NCBI GenBank assembly: GCA_019055375.1 | Contig: JAHQIW010000354.1 | Location: 62,001 to 126,000, forward strand | DNA: 64,000 nt | Direction: 5' to 3' | Source of the DNA: Parelaphostrongylus tenuis | Lineage: Eukaryota; Nematoda; Chromadorea; Rhabditida; Metastrongylidae | Shown here: positions 35,645 through 47,622 of the stretch, one piece after another | How positions within the stretch are numbered: the stretch's first letter is position 1 | How the letters are laid out: each line of letters begins with the position of its first letter | Position numbers and translations under genes: made by a program | Notes under the pieces: model-generated | Told to the model about the DNA's origin: nothing | Seen by the model: only the letters and a program-made list of their open reading frames with translations | Databases searched by the model: none

Positions 35645-36230
35645 AAGGATGAAGTTTTTGGCGCTGGTCAAATTTGAGTGGTTCGTCATGTATTGAATTT
35701 CATAAAATAGTGTTGGAAGTGAATGAATGCGTACTTTGGTCTTTACAATGCTTCACAGTGACTTACCGATGCATCAGCCCAGTGCTGCTATCCTCCCAGA
35801 CAAATCTGGTATCAATCACTGTCTCAAAGGCACAGAAAGATTGACGACTTGAGCGCAGGATCTAACATGTTGTGTGTTAATAGACCTACCAAGGAGCGTC
35901 TAATGATAGTGACGAGCTATAGAGAGTCATACTAAAAAACATATTAAAAGTAGAGAGAGAACACGTGTGGGCGCAGTGGTTATTGGTGCTCTGCTGCACA
36001 CACGTATTCGGTCAATCGATGGTTGATGATTTGACTACGCGCTCAAGGTTGACCAAGCATTCCTTTCTATTAGAATCGGTGAACTGGTACCACTTTTTGC
36101 CCTAAATGAGTTAATACATCGTAGGCCAACGCGAGTCATTGTGAAGGCCGGATATGCACCTCAAACGATGATGGACGAAGGCAAATGCATAGAGCATCTT
36201 CCAGCGATTGCCACCCATGTGACTAATGCT
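35645..36230. repeat. Head-to-head SINE pair (C2)
   Basis: A minus-strand relic (35645-35920) and plus-strand second-subfamily SINE (35955-36230), matching the C1 pair at 22155-22745. Confidence 0.65.
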
Positions 36231-36603
36231 TTTGAAGCGCTTTACTTTCATTAAATGTTAGAAAGGTCGGAAGAAATAAACTGTTACTTAATCTGGGGAG
36301 TTAGGAGGTGGTCGAAGAATTCCAGCCAAGTTCATCAATCTGTGCATTTGTCATTCTTGAGAGATGAGGCTCTGCATTTTCGTTCAAAAAGATAACCATT
36401 TTCAGCTCGGCGGCGACAATTCAAACGTCGAGTTAACCCATCCAGTTGACGACAACAGACCTCCAAATTGACTGACTGGCTTTGCCAACAATTTCTAATA
36501 CTAACGCCACGTGCTGACTAGGAACTGCAAATCATTGTTTCCCGTGATGAAATTCCATCTTTGGTGTCGCATTTGTCATTTTACCAAGTGTCTCTCGAGG
36601 TGG

Positions 36604-36970
36604 GGATCAGTCCAACGCCGCACCACGGCGAGCATTACAACCTCTAGACCACGCCTCCTCCTCTAAATAATAATATCAAATAGTACGAGCATAATAAAAC
36701 TTGCGGTAATGACCAATTCCTAAGGGATGCGCCATGCATTTGACTTCGTAAAGCATCGTCAGACATGATTAATTGCATATCATATGTCTTTTACGAAAAC
36801 TCCAGGTGGTGGGCCAATGTATCAGACCAGTGCTGCTATCCTACCAGACATTTTTACTACCACGGAGAGGACGGAAGCCAGTGGCCAGAGCCAGTGGCGT
36901 GGGATCAAACTAAGGACCATGTGTGTAAGGCAGTACACCTCCAACCGTTGCACTACATACGACCTCTAGC
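36604..36970 (-). repeat. tRNA-like repeat and old SINE at C2/D2 junction
   Basis: The same pair of elements as 2205-2585. The tRNA-like piece sits exactly where C2 homology stops (near 36588) and D2 homology starts. The SINE has a degenerate B box (GGGATCAAACTAAGG). Confidence 0.6.
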
Positions 36971-37259
36971 TGCGTAAAAACACGAAAAGTTTTTGAATTG
37001 AGGCAATTGCTCAAGGATTGCAACATAAGCTATTCATAATCCTAAAATCAAATCAAAAGGGGCATTATTTGCTTATTTGCTGAAAAGCTCACAATGTGGC
37101 ATTATTCGGTAGGGCGAGTACGATAAGAAGATGGAAACTTCGAGCTATTCCATAATCTCAAAATACGGAAGGACTGAAGTGACAGATTGAGCGTATAATA
37201 CACGAAAGTGAGTATCTGATTCTCCTATGAGCATCAGGCGATATCCAAGGAAAGGATAA

Positions 37260-37770
37260 TACGACGTTAAAAAACTTCGAGACGAGAAGACGTCGTCAAT
37301 TCAAGACCCGTGCATAAAATCGAGAAACAGCTGTTCCACTCATGAGTGTCGATTCCTGTATACAGCTGAAGCCGAGTCCGGTGTTTACAAAAAATTAAAT
37401 CGTCACTCAATCGACAATCCATAGTAGGTCGAAGAATGAAGTGGAGAAAATTCGTCATTCTTGCGTGATAAGAACACAATCGTCAACTATTCATTTTTGG
37501 ATTCTTGGTGTTTATCCATGCGCGAACCTCTCGGAACGTTTTGAACAAAGGCGAAGAATCCAAAAATAAACCGAAAGAGCAAATGCGCCACTTTCACGTG
37601 AGATATGGCTCTTTTTTTCAGTCTGATCTTCTAACTTGACCTGGGAGTCCGTATAAAGAGGCATTGATGATTCACCAAACCATACGATTAGTCTAAGCCA
37701 ACATACGACTCTGAAAAGGGTGAAGTCGCCGAAACGTCAACCATCGAACAGGTATGCTACTACTACTACT
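37260..37770 (+). mobile_element. Penelope-like 3' end with hammerhead-like core (D2)
   Basis: Homologous to 2870-3390 and to the 3' end of the Penelope-like element at 46038-47059. TTGAC (37636-37640) pairs with GTCAA (37736-37740). GAGTCCGTAT pairs with ATACGACTC as a first stem, and the core reads CTGAAAA (37711) with GAAAC (37731). Core G8 is A and the cleavage base is G, so this copy should be inactive even if the fold holds. Confidence 0.55.
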
Positions 37771-39404
37771 ACTATCATCATATTCATGCCGTGTGAACAA
37801 CATATGTGCTTTAGATTTACATGTATCAACTCTGATTTATACAAAAAGGGTCTTTTGAAATATTGGCTTGACATTGAACCCCACCGAGACACAGCTGGAC
37901 TATTCACGGTCTAGTTGTAAAGGAACGAGTCAGGCATATTCATGGCCAATTCTTGTGTCCTACAATTTCGTTCAAATTTCTATCAAATAGGATAAATCGG
38001 ATTAATGTTATCAAGCGCACTATCAAGAATGCAATGCATGAGCGTTCCCTAACACAACAACGAGAGTGATTACGAGATTTCCGACGTAAGGTGACCTTTA
38101 TAATCACAGACACCCCCGTAAACGCCAAATCAGCTCTTACGAACAAGAGCCGTTATCGAGCGTGTACTTTGAGATGTTGAGCGGACAATAAGAAGATCGC
38201 GCTCCTGGCACTGAGAGTCACTAACAAAAATTCGAACAAAAGAGTAATCATTGTTTCTCTTTACTGAGCGGAAAGGCTATTAACATGCCCACACCCGAAG
38301 AAGAATGAGGAGGACTTTCACCATCCATTCAAGTGACTCGATGATCAGTGAGAGAGCGGATGATACTTATATAGCCTGTAAGTTGATAGTAGACTTGTTT
38401 CCGAAAATGAAAAGAAAAGCACTGTGTTGCTACAGTCTCAAAGCTATCCTTATAATGCTCAACTGAGTCGGAAGAAGGAGCATAAATTATGGATGAGTCC
38501 TTGACCACCAATCGATTTACCTTTTATTTTTATCTTCATACTTGTATGGTTCCACCGTTGTAAGTGCACCATTGACTGCTCTCGCTCATACAGTGGCGTA
38601 CGTTGTGTTTCATTTCCTGGCCGCATTTCCCCTCGCCACTCGGGTCGTATCGAAACCGGTCGACCATCTGATAGTCGATATAACAGATGCGAAATGATCA
38701 GTATGATCTTAAAGCGTGTATTAATAATAAAGATAGGCTGCGATCAGTCAATGTAGGACAGAAGAGGTAAGACACATAATTGACGTGATATCTATAGGAT
38801 CGACAGTCTGGTCTGTAGTTCAATTATCGACAATATCGAAACGCCATACCAGCAGTGCATTGAAAACCATGTGTAAAATTAACTCTGTCCCGTCATACAT
38901 CATTTCGAAAGGTTGAAATCGTAAAGTTAATGGAGTAAACTGGTCACGTTATGTCTGACTTTGTGTCGCATTAGCATCGCTGTCTGCGAAAAGTTACACC
39001 TGATCAACTAAGCAAATATCTCATTTTTTATGGGCTATACAGTGGTGATCTTTGATGATATGCCGTCATATTAACAATACAGTTCACGTGAACGGTAGAG
39101 TATTTGATCCTTAGACAACTGTCGACTGGAGAATGCTATCGGGTCGCGATATCTAAGCGGTTCGAGATCGGTCCATAATCTCATCTGGGCTCGAAGAAAA
39201 AAATGGATTTGATGGATTCTTGGGGACTACCATTTCGTTGTTGAACTCCCAGAGGAAAAGAAATGGCCAATCGATTGGCACATTTGACGGACTGTTCAAT
39301 CGAGCACGATCAAAAAAGTGACTACATGGTTGCCATGGGGTAAAAACTGATACAAAAGTTAACATCAATATCGCAAAATGATATCACAAACGTCTCCATA
39401 AAAA
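37771..39404. other. D2 proximal spacer, no gene recognised
   Basis: Paralogous to 3391-5645 but lacking the tRNA insertion and shortened twice, once by about 300 bp near 38380 and once by about 90 bp near 38572. No gene recognised. Confidence 0.5.
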
Positions 39405-39410
39405 TTTATT
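39405..39410 (-). terminator. Candidate poly(A) signal of LRRC58 copy 2
   Basis: AATAAA on the minus strand, in the same place relative to the gene as 5646-5651. Confidence 0.4.
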
Positions 39411-39647
39411 AGCGATACACGAGACAGGCACAACAATACAGGAGATTACATAAAAGAATTAGGAGATCAGATGATAAGTAGCGCAGCTAGAACGCTTCTG
39501 TATCCTAATCTGATTTGATAAAAGAGAGGGCAAGAATCAACTCAAAGTTCCCGCATAACAAAACGAAGAAAGGGACTAAATAACACTACCCAAAACATAT
39601 AACAGATACAAAAGCCATGTATGCTTACATCATTTCATTCGTAAAAA

Positions 39648-42600
39648 CTATCCCAGGAGGATCTTACGCATCTTCATGTTGCTTGGTCCGTCGTCATCGG
39701 TGTCCGATGAGCTCTCGGACGAGCTGTATAATGGCACGGATGAAGAGCATTTTGGTGAACTAAAATATTGTCTCATATGTCTTATAGATCTAGTTTCGCG
39801 TTGTTGTTGCTTTCTCAGATTAAGAAAAAAAACAGAACTTGAAGGTGAGAATGAGGGGGTGGGAGAGGGAGAATGGAGAGAAAAGAGAAAGAAAAAAACT
39901 CACCATAGGAATTGCAACAGTGGGACGCGATAAATCCCACAAAAGTCCACAAATTTGACGTGTTCAACACAAGCTTCGAAATAAACACCTTTACATTTAG
40001 GATTGACACACTGATTGGCAGAATGGAGATAGGCAATGAGTTCTCTGGAAAAAAAGTCATACTTGGTCTATACAAGTACGTCTTTTGAGATATTATCATT
40101 TGATGGTGATAAAAAACAGGCATATATTCAATAACGACTTGAAGTTTGCCAGTGATCCCATTTGCAGAGCCGTACAAAGCTGCCAAACAAAATCAGCAAG
40201 ATGACAGCTAAAGCCTTACTACTAATATGTGATAGTGTTCGCGTGTCACATTGACTACTTGTCTCCTCAAGCACTGAGAATTGAATTCAGTTCACGTCAG
40301 GCAATCTTCTATTATCAGCGTACAAGTCATATATGCTCTTCTTGAAAACAGTCTCTGTACACCTGATAAGTAGAAATACCACAATGAATCCGTTAGGCTC
40401 GGATGTACCTCATCTAGTACACGATTAATTAGAAGCCTTATTCACTGACTGAAGCTATTCACCTAAGCGCACGTGAAAGTTATACATGTATCAAAACTAT
40501 GAGTGTGTGGAGGAATTCATGGGTATCAAAGTAACATCAAAAAATAGAGTTTTTTTTCTAAACGGCAGATAAAAAACTGATCAAATGACGAAGATGCCGC
40601 GTCGGTCGGCAATAGCGTTGCGCAATCGATCAACTGCCGTCCCGACCGGTTTACTGTCTAACACAATTAGAAATTGATATTTTCTTCATCTCTAACACTG
40701 ACTATCTCTATAACCTCTTGTCCGGCGATATTCTCCACATCTCAAAGTAAAGCCTCATGTAAAAGATTTTTTTTTACTGGTGACTATAAAATTTTTTTCG
40801 ATAGACACCTATTTGAGTATTCGTACTGCGCAAGCTATTGATAGAATTCAAAAAGAAAGCATAAAAACTATTAGACAAAATGATTAACCGCATAGATATT
40901 AAGTCTACACACCCTGGACTTCAAAGGTTAAGATCGTTAAAAACAGAGGGATCAAATCGAATAAATCATTCACTTGTTTTTTTTTTCGCGGACTTGTTTT
41001 TTCCACTCTAGTATACCAAACTGGTTCTATTTCGTATGTTTCACAATTATGTTTATGCCTAAAACAAGAATTGGACAAGTTCAAAATAAAGTCAATGGAC
41101 TAAGAACAGGGAAATTTGATAATTCGAGTAGTTTACGTAAAATCTGATTCGAAAAGCATCTCTACAAGTCAACTTCCAATCTGCGAAATTCCTCCGCCTA
41201 AGCTTTGTTAAAGCCGATAAAATTGTCATTAACAAGAATAAAGCCTTATTTAATAGTAATAAGTAGAAAAAATGAGATTATGAAGTTGAGAAGTAGATTC
41301 GGTGAACTAAATTCAAAAAAATCCGACATAAAAGACTGATAGATAAGAATTACAACTAAGTCCCACCTCGGCAGTATATCACTGATCGCTGGGTTGAAAA
41401 TTTTCGAGCGGACTACACGTCCAGCAAGTTCTTTCAATGTCGGAGGTCCAAGCTGCACGTTATTTACGAAGTGATCGACTGAAAAAGCTAACAAGTTGAA
41501 TGACTACTAGATAAAAACAGCATGAAAATCAGAATTTGCTATGCTATTGGGTTGGCAAGAAATTTTTCGAAATTCATCGTTTTTGTTAATTACTTTTCAT
41601 GAATTCAAGTTTTGCTTTCACTATTGTTTGGAGCAGCTTCTTGTAGTTATTTTAATACATGACACTTGTGAATTTGTTCTAATAGAGGAGTATTCCGAGA
41701 AGAAAAACGGTTGTCGATGTTACACGAGTATCGTTTGGGTCAAGTTGCTTTGAACACAACGCTATTCGAGTAGCGATAACAATCGTTTTTGCTTTCGACA
41801 GATGTATAAGTGTGTTTTATAACAAGATAGCCGCAAGAAGCTGCTCTTAACGATAGTGAAATAAATTTGATGCATGGAAAATAATCAAGAAAAACGAATA
41901 ACTTCAGAAAATTTCTTGCGGTGCCTTTGATAGATTAAAAAACGTGAGAATGTGTTGAAATTCTCACTATTAATTCTCCGTACCTAGAGGATTTTGCCTG
42001 AGACTAAGCTGCCGAAGATGACGGAGCTTCACGATCTCGGTAGGGAGTGTCTAAATACGCTAATGTGAATAATCTGTGAAATACCTTTGTTTAGAGTGCT
42101 TTATTGAGATTAAGCTCAAATTTTTTTTCAAACTTAAGCGAGGTCTTAATAAAGCACTCGAAACAAAGGTATAATATGGTAAAAATACCAGCCAAAGAGC
42201 AATCGAGTGTACAACACTCCGTGGTTAGGTGGAAATTTCACTTGATATAGAGTGCAAAACGTTCGTCTTCGATATCTTTCTACAGGGAGAGCAGGCTCCC
42301 CAGAGAACTGACTAATAAAAAGATCGAAAGACGACTCGCTTTGCCCGATTGACGAGTTTGTAAGGACGAAACACGTGTATCGGACCGCACAAGAGCCCTT
42401 ACCACACAACATGACATATTGGATCAAATAATAATCCGTGAAAATCAACCAATCTGTGAAAAAACCTCAATCACGAAACTCACCCTGAGTGCGTTATTGT
42501 GCAGCGCTAGGTTTTTTAGGTTTTGTAGCTGTCCAAATGTGGATGGGATCGCTTCGAGTTGATTATCGCACAATGTGAGTGAGGATAAACGATGAAGACG

Positions 42601-44341
42601 GCCGATAGTTGCTGGGACATCCCTTAACAAATTCCCACCGAGATACAGGACCTCCAGACTGAAAAACATCTGCTCGGATTTTTCAAATACCGTCGATTTC
42701 ACATCAAAAGTTTTCGCATTCATGATAGATTTCGCCTCGTTTTCCATTATGTTTGAAAGCTTCTAACAGTCTAGAGAAAGAGGGCTGCACGGCGAGAAAT
42801 AAGCTCGTGCGAAACATGATTCAATTTTGAACTTGAAAGCATTATCAAAAAGTCATTTCGAAGAACCAACCAGGTAAGCGACTAGCTAAGCCTTCGAATG
42901 ATTACTAAACTGTTTGTGAAAACTTCTTGTTCAGTGTGAGCGATGGGCTTGAGAAATCAATGCTACCAAACGGAGAACTACTGAAAACTGTTTTTCCAGC
43001 AATATTGAAGTTATCATTCACTTAGTACTACCAATACCACAATAGTCTACAGAATGGAACAGCTTACAAAAGCATCCCATGACTTGGTGAAGCAGGGAAA
43101 GGTATTTAACTCCGTGTCAACCTCTACGGCGCGATGACATCAACGAATGAAGTTCGGTGAATTCTCTCTAATGCTCTAGCACAAAGCTCTCATCATATTG
43201 CTCCAACCTTGTGATAAACGAAATTAGAGACCCTGAGCTTCACTAACGATTGCAAGCCAGGCGAATCACAGTACTCCGGTTCATGATGATAACTCCTGGG
43301 TTAAAGCCGGAATTAACGGAAATTCACGAGACGTCAATTGTAGGACAGATCACCGACCACATGGTCGCAGTTCTGAAACATGCCTTAGATTTTTGGGTGC
43401 ATGCAAGACTCTGTGCGGCTGTGCTTTGATATATAACGGAAACACTTAACAAGAAGAAAACGGCTCTGAAGAAGGCGAAATGGCCGAAATATCACTCACT
43501 GTTGCTGTACGTGAATGCTGTTATTCGCACCGACGCGGATAATCACTCAATAAAGCGGAGAAAGCTAAAAGTAATGTCATTCCTAATTTCAGCCTTCCTC
43601 TCAAATTACTCGAGATAATTGAAAAAGTCAAGAAAGGAAAGTTCTCGTTCGATTGCTTCCTCGCAAACTGGGCTCAATAGAAAGCTTTGAATTTGAAGAA
43701 AAATCAAAACATACCTAATTAAAGAACCGATGTCGTACGGGACACTCTCGATGCGATTACCACCCAGATGCAAGACACGCAAACACTTCATTTTGAGAAT
43801 CGGCAAAGGTACGACTTCGAAGCGGTTTCCACCCAGGTAGAGTGAATCCAGTTGATGTAATTTGCATATGCTTTTTGGTAGCTCTTCAAGCAAGTTGTTC
43901 CTCGCCGACAACGTACGCAAATGCGTAAGTGCTGCGATCTCTTCTGGCAAAACAGACACATGATTGTTCGAGATATCCAGACTAAAATGCTAGCAATAAG
44001 TAAGAAAACTCAAGTCTACAAATAAAAACAAATTAAACTCCCACCTAAGCAAATTTGTAAATGCTGGCAAAAACGAAAAATCTATTATGTGATTTTGGCT
44101 GAGATTTAAGCGAAGAATCTCCGCTGGATCATATTCCTCATCAACAAGCCGACTAGGCTGTGGAATTCGTTCCAAGTGCTTTCCTTCGAAACTCAAATAA
44201 GTGCCGTGAGGACTGCAAAGAGGCAAAAATCAAAGAGAATCAAAGAGAATCAAAGAGGTAGGCTTATGAAGAAACGTACCTTCGAAGTATTTCACGAGGC
44301 AGATCATCGAGGTCGAACGGCGATCGAAAGCCCGGATACAT
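39648..44341 (-). CDS. lrrc58: LRRC58-family leucine-rich repeat protein, copy 2 (exon 8 acceptor altered)
   Basis: Exons 44341-44280, 44212-44045, 43981-43715, 42658-42484, 42050-41984, 41478-41367 and 40044-39904 have the same lengths and phases as copy 1 and join in frame. Landmarks: MYPGFRSPFD start; leucine-rich repeats including LYLGGNRFEVVP and LYLGGNLLRDVP; PPTLKELAGR; CVNPKCKGVYFEACVEH; KFVDFCG. These are closer to the vertebrate family pattern than copy 1. Exon 8 (about 39813-39648) keeps the acidic SSESSSDTDDD and a family-like end KMRKILLG. Its acceptor region is changed, though: the only AG nearby (CTGAG, 39814) would create TGA at the splice join, and intron read-through also stops at once. 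The protein would then end VPLLQFL unless another acceptor is used. Roughly 48 residue differences from copy 1 over exons 1-7. Confidence 0.88.
43330..43510 (+). mobile_element. Hammerhead-like block in LRRC58 copy 2 intron 3
   Basis: CTGAAGA (43466-43472), GGC/GCC stem II (43474-43476 with 43483-43485) and GAAA (43486-43489) are followed by TATCA, which pairs fully with TGATA at 43427-43431, itself followed by the cleavage-type UA. Helices II and III are thus complete, but no convincing helix I joins them. It lies antisense to the LRRC58 gene. The copy 1 equivalent is near 9660-9735 with changes (GGCAG for GGCCG). Confidence 0.45.
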
Positions 44342-44599
44342 CGCTCCACCACAACCGCTGTTTTGGTAATGAGTGTCGTGGGACGGAAACCGTTAGTTGG
44401 CGTCACGTGTCGGACACGTGTCTGAGCGAGCATTGGTCCGATCGCCTATTTGTCGGCCCGCCTATCGACCCGCCCCTTCCGTAGTGCGTTGACCTGACTA
44501 GACCTCTCGGAATAAAACTTAATCGAAGTCCTTTTCAGAAGTATCTTCATTAACTCATAATTCATTACCCCAATTCCTTTATCCCTTGAAAACAAAAAA

Positions 44600-44892
44600 C
44601 GATAAAGCTCTCGGCGTTGATCAATCTCTGAGGGATGCGCCATAGATTCGTCTTCAATTTTCAACTTCGTTTGAGATGACTGCATGCATATCTGGCCTCT
44701 TAAAATGACTCGCGGTGGCCTCCCGCTATAACGAGTCACTGCTGCTTATTCTCCCAGACACGTCTGCGACCAGACCGGTATCATTTTACCGATACCGGAG
44801 GAATGGATGGCTTGGTGAGCCATAAACGAGATTGAACCACTGAGCTCCTATGCAACGCAGAGCATCTCTAACCACTGCGCGACATGCACTCT
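44600..44892 (-). mobile_element. tRNA-SINE copy (D2)
   Basis: Paralogue of the 11040-11332 insertion: tail AAAGCTCTCGGCGTTGATC, head AACCACTGCGCGACATGC. Shared by both D copies. Confidence 0.8.
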
Positions 44893-45271
44893 TTACCGCT
44901 TTAGCAATCATTATTACACTTGATATGAAAAATGGGTAGCGTAGTGATAGTAATCCCACTCACTACATTGGTGGCTTATACATCCAGGCCCTGCTTCGAC
45001 CCAGGAGCCAGCAAACCTCTCTTCTTTCCGGAAATGGGAATGGATAACATATTAGCCCAGGAACGGCTCACTCTCTCGAACTAAAATGATAACGTTGCCT
45101 GCTGTACCAGGATTTCAGAGCGAATCGATCATCCGCAATCAACGACGTTTTTAACGAAGACGAAAACCGTAATGGAGTAGCCAAAATCATGCGCAGAAAG
45201 CTTGGAAACCTATTCGGACGTTGTGTGAGGGAAACTGATTAAGTGGAAGAAATCCCAAGCCGAATCTTTCG

Positions 45272-45275
<4 letters not shown>
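44893..45275. other. D2 spacer, no gene recognised
   Basis: Paralogous to 11333-11723; nothing recognisable. Confidence 0.5.
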
Positions 45276-45316
<41 letters not shown>

Positions 45317-45430
45317 CATATGTATATGTGTGCATACATGCATATTACATATATATACATATATGCATATATGTATATATGTGTATATGTATATATATAT
45401 GTATATATATGTGTATATATATATATCTAT
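45276..45430. repeat. AT/TG-rich microsatellite (D2)
   Basis: About 155 bp of TA and TATG/CATA repeats. In D1 this is the spot occupied by the SINE palindrome. Other AT microsatellites are at 12024-12117, 15248-15305 and 49257-49312. Confidence 0.9.
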
Positions 45431-46037
45431 AGATGATCAGACAGAATTCCGCTATCTATCAATTGCGAGGCGACAAATATAAAACCGATCTCATTTGCTA
45501 GACAGGAACTTTTCATAGGAGTGCTAGTTCATTCGAAAGTTTAGATTTCTAGCTAGAGCACTACTTGGCCACTTTTTCAAAATACCCTTTCATAACGTTG
45601 ACAATTCAGAATAGAATTGTTTCGCTTGATCACGTGTTTTTTTTTCTGATCACGCTTATAATTCTCTGGACAAAAGGTCCTTTAAAGTGCTAGCACTCAC
45701 TAGATAGCATATGTTCCGAAGAATTCGAAAATGTGCTTACCCTTGAAAAAACTCGTTTGACAGAGTTGTACGAAAGAGAGAAAGAGAGTCTTTGGACTTT
45801 ACACCTCACCGGACAGAGATCTTTCTTTAGACTATTAGTAATCATTCGATAACGTAAGTTTCAATGAATCCAGCGCTGTGCTTATTTTCTAGAAATGCTT
45901 GAGCAGGGAAAATATGACGAGTCTCAAATTTTCAGCGAGCTTGTTTATTAGCTAGTCCATAGGGTCAAGGAGTCGGGGAGGGAGCTAACTGAACGGTGCA
46001 ATTGCTGCTGGATATATGGGATGCAACTTGTTATTCA

Positions 46038-47059
46038 GGCTATAGTACAAAATGGTATCGAAAGCCAAGTAACAAGAACATTTTGGTCAATCACCTTTCC
46101 TCTCATCCTTCACACAAGAAAAAATCGCTGATTAAAAACATGTTTCGAACGGCTACAAATGTGTGCACAGGAGAAGAGGAAAGAAACGAATCATTAGACT
46201 TCGCACGAAAAATTGCCATTTCCAACGGCTACAAAACATATGCTACTTGGGAATATTAAAAAAGTGGAATTAGATTCCTGAAGAACAATACTCCGCACCT
46301 GAATAAAGTTTCCTTCAAACTGCCATTTATATCAAACGAACTTAGTAGCGCGGTTAAGAGGTGCCTAAAAAGATGCGGTCTTGAAAATTCCGTGGTAGTT
46401 ATCGAAATCCCACCTCCAACCCTACGCCATCAGCTGATCCGCAATAGACTTTATGATCGATTGCGCAACACCAACAACTGTATAATCTGCCCTAACGGAA
46501 AAGAGGAGGACTGTGTGAGATCGGGCACAATTTATTTACTAACATGTAAAACATGAGGGGAAGAATGTATAGGCGAAAGGGGTAGACCACTTTTCATCCG
46601 CATAAAAGAACATCTAGATAGTAAATTTAAAACAGATGAAACAAAACTTTTAGGTTTACATAGGGCATAAAAACACAACAACAACGATTTTGATGTGACT
46701 ATCACAATCCAGCGCAGGAATCAAAAACATCCACGCGCAAGACTCTTGAGGCATTTTGGATAAACGCCCAAAATCCCGAAATGAACCGGAAGGACGAGTA
46801 AGTCACCATCACACGAGATCTCGAGCCCTTTCTTCGTTTGATCTTCTAACTTGACCTAGGCAGCGTATAAATAAAACCATCCGAATCATTCAAATAGACT
46901 AATACTACATACGCCCAGACTCTGAAGAAGGCGGGTTGCCGAAACGTCAGCCGAACTTCTACGACTAGTTTACCAACCTCGCGTCAGCTAATCAAGATAA
47001 GTTTTCTCGATTTTCATATAACTTGATTATGCCAAGGTTTATAGAAACTCGAACGTTTG
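46038..47059 (+). mobile_element. Penelope-like retroelement, 3' part, with GIY-YIG remnant
   Basis: Absent from D1 and flanked by ACTTGTTATTCA (46026-46037) and ACTTGTCATTCA (47060-47071). The plus frame reads TKWYRKPSNKNILVNHLSSH and HKKKSLIKNMFRTA, the C-terminal reverse-transcriptase region of Penelope-like elements. After a linker with two stops comes SGTIYLLTCKT-stop-GEECIG and GRPLFIRIKEH, the GIY-YIG endonuclease in which a Cys codon has become TGA. The insert is truncated at its 5' end. Its 3' end carries a hammerhead-like sequence (see 46851-46950). Confidence 0.85.
46851..46950 (+). ncRNA. Hammerhead-ribozyme-like motif of the Penelope-like element
   Basis: The core is CTGAAGA (46922-46928), stem II GGC/GCC closing a GGGTT loop, then GAAA (46941-46944). 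Helix III pairs TTGAC (46851-46855) with GTCAG (46946-46950), with one C:C mismatch next to the core, followed by the cleavage-type UA (46857-46858). Helix I pairs GCGTAT with ATACGC beyond an internal loop, as in type I hammerheads. Penelope-like elements are known to carry such ribozymes in their terminal repeats. Activity is not shown and the C:C mismatch may weaken it. Confidence 0.6.
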
Positions 47060-47546
47060 ACTTGTCATTCAGTTGGGATTTTTTTCTTTGCGTTAAAGTA
47101 TTCCCCAGATAAAACGAGTGGCGAGATCTTCTTTATGCGTTGATATGATTTTCGTTCTTCTAAGAATTATGCGCGTAATAGAAATGAAGGCAAAGGGCGG
47201 GTATCGAACATAATTTTTATTCCGAATGTTGAAGCGTTGTGGAAGCGTCTTTTGGAAAACCGGTGAAGTGGAGCTCCAGCCAGAATTCTAAGCTTATGAT
47301 TGATTACCTACACTCCTATGAAAAGTTTCTGCCCAACGAATGAGATCGCTTTTTCATTTGTCGTCTTTTAATGAATAAGCATCAAAAGTCCTGTTTACTT
47401 AACAGCTTTTACCGGTTACCAGTGGTACGATGTTACAAATATAGTCATTAATGTAGAGTGATGTGAGTGACTACTTGGGCCAAACCGTTGGCGATTGATT
47501 GCTAACAGGTAGATGCGTTGTAGCGTAGAATGAGTGGTGTCAGCAC

Positions 47547-47622
47547 AGGAGTCGGTGGTGAAAGGAATAGAGCACGCGACCCCGGAATGCGTGAAATATG
47601 GGTTGGTGTCCCTCCTGAGGCA
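47547..47622 (+). pseudogene. tRNA-like pseudogene, decayed (D2)
   Basis: Counterpart of 13519-13592. It keeps AATAGAGCACGCGACCCCGG and CCTGAGGCAA, but the acceptor pairing and B box are lost. Confidence 0.45.

Larger units (their letters stand above)
45472..47366. mobile_element. Long-TIR element interrupted by a Penelope-like insertion (D2)
   Basis: Ends match the D1 element 12475-13335 (left CGACAAAT..GATCTCATTTGC, right GAATGAGATCGC..CATTTGTCGTC). The extra kilobase is the Penelope-like insert at 46038-47059. Confidence 0.65.

Noticed and set aside
45243..45482. Open frame of repeated Tyr-Ile residues
   Set aside because: It is translation of the AT/TG microsatellite; the same applies to 11905-12245 and 15233-15466.
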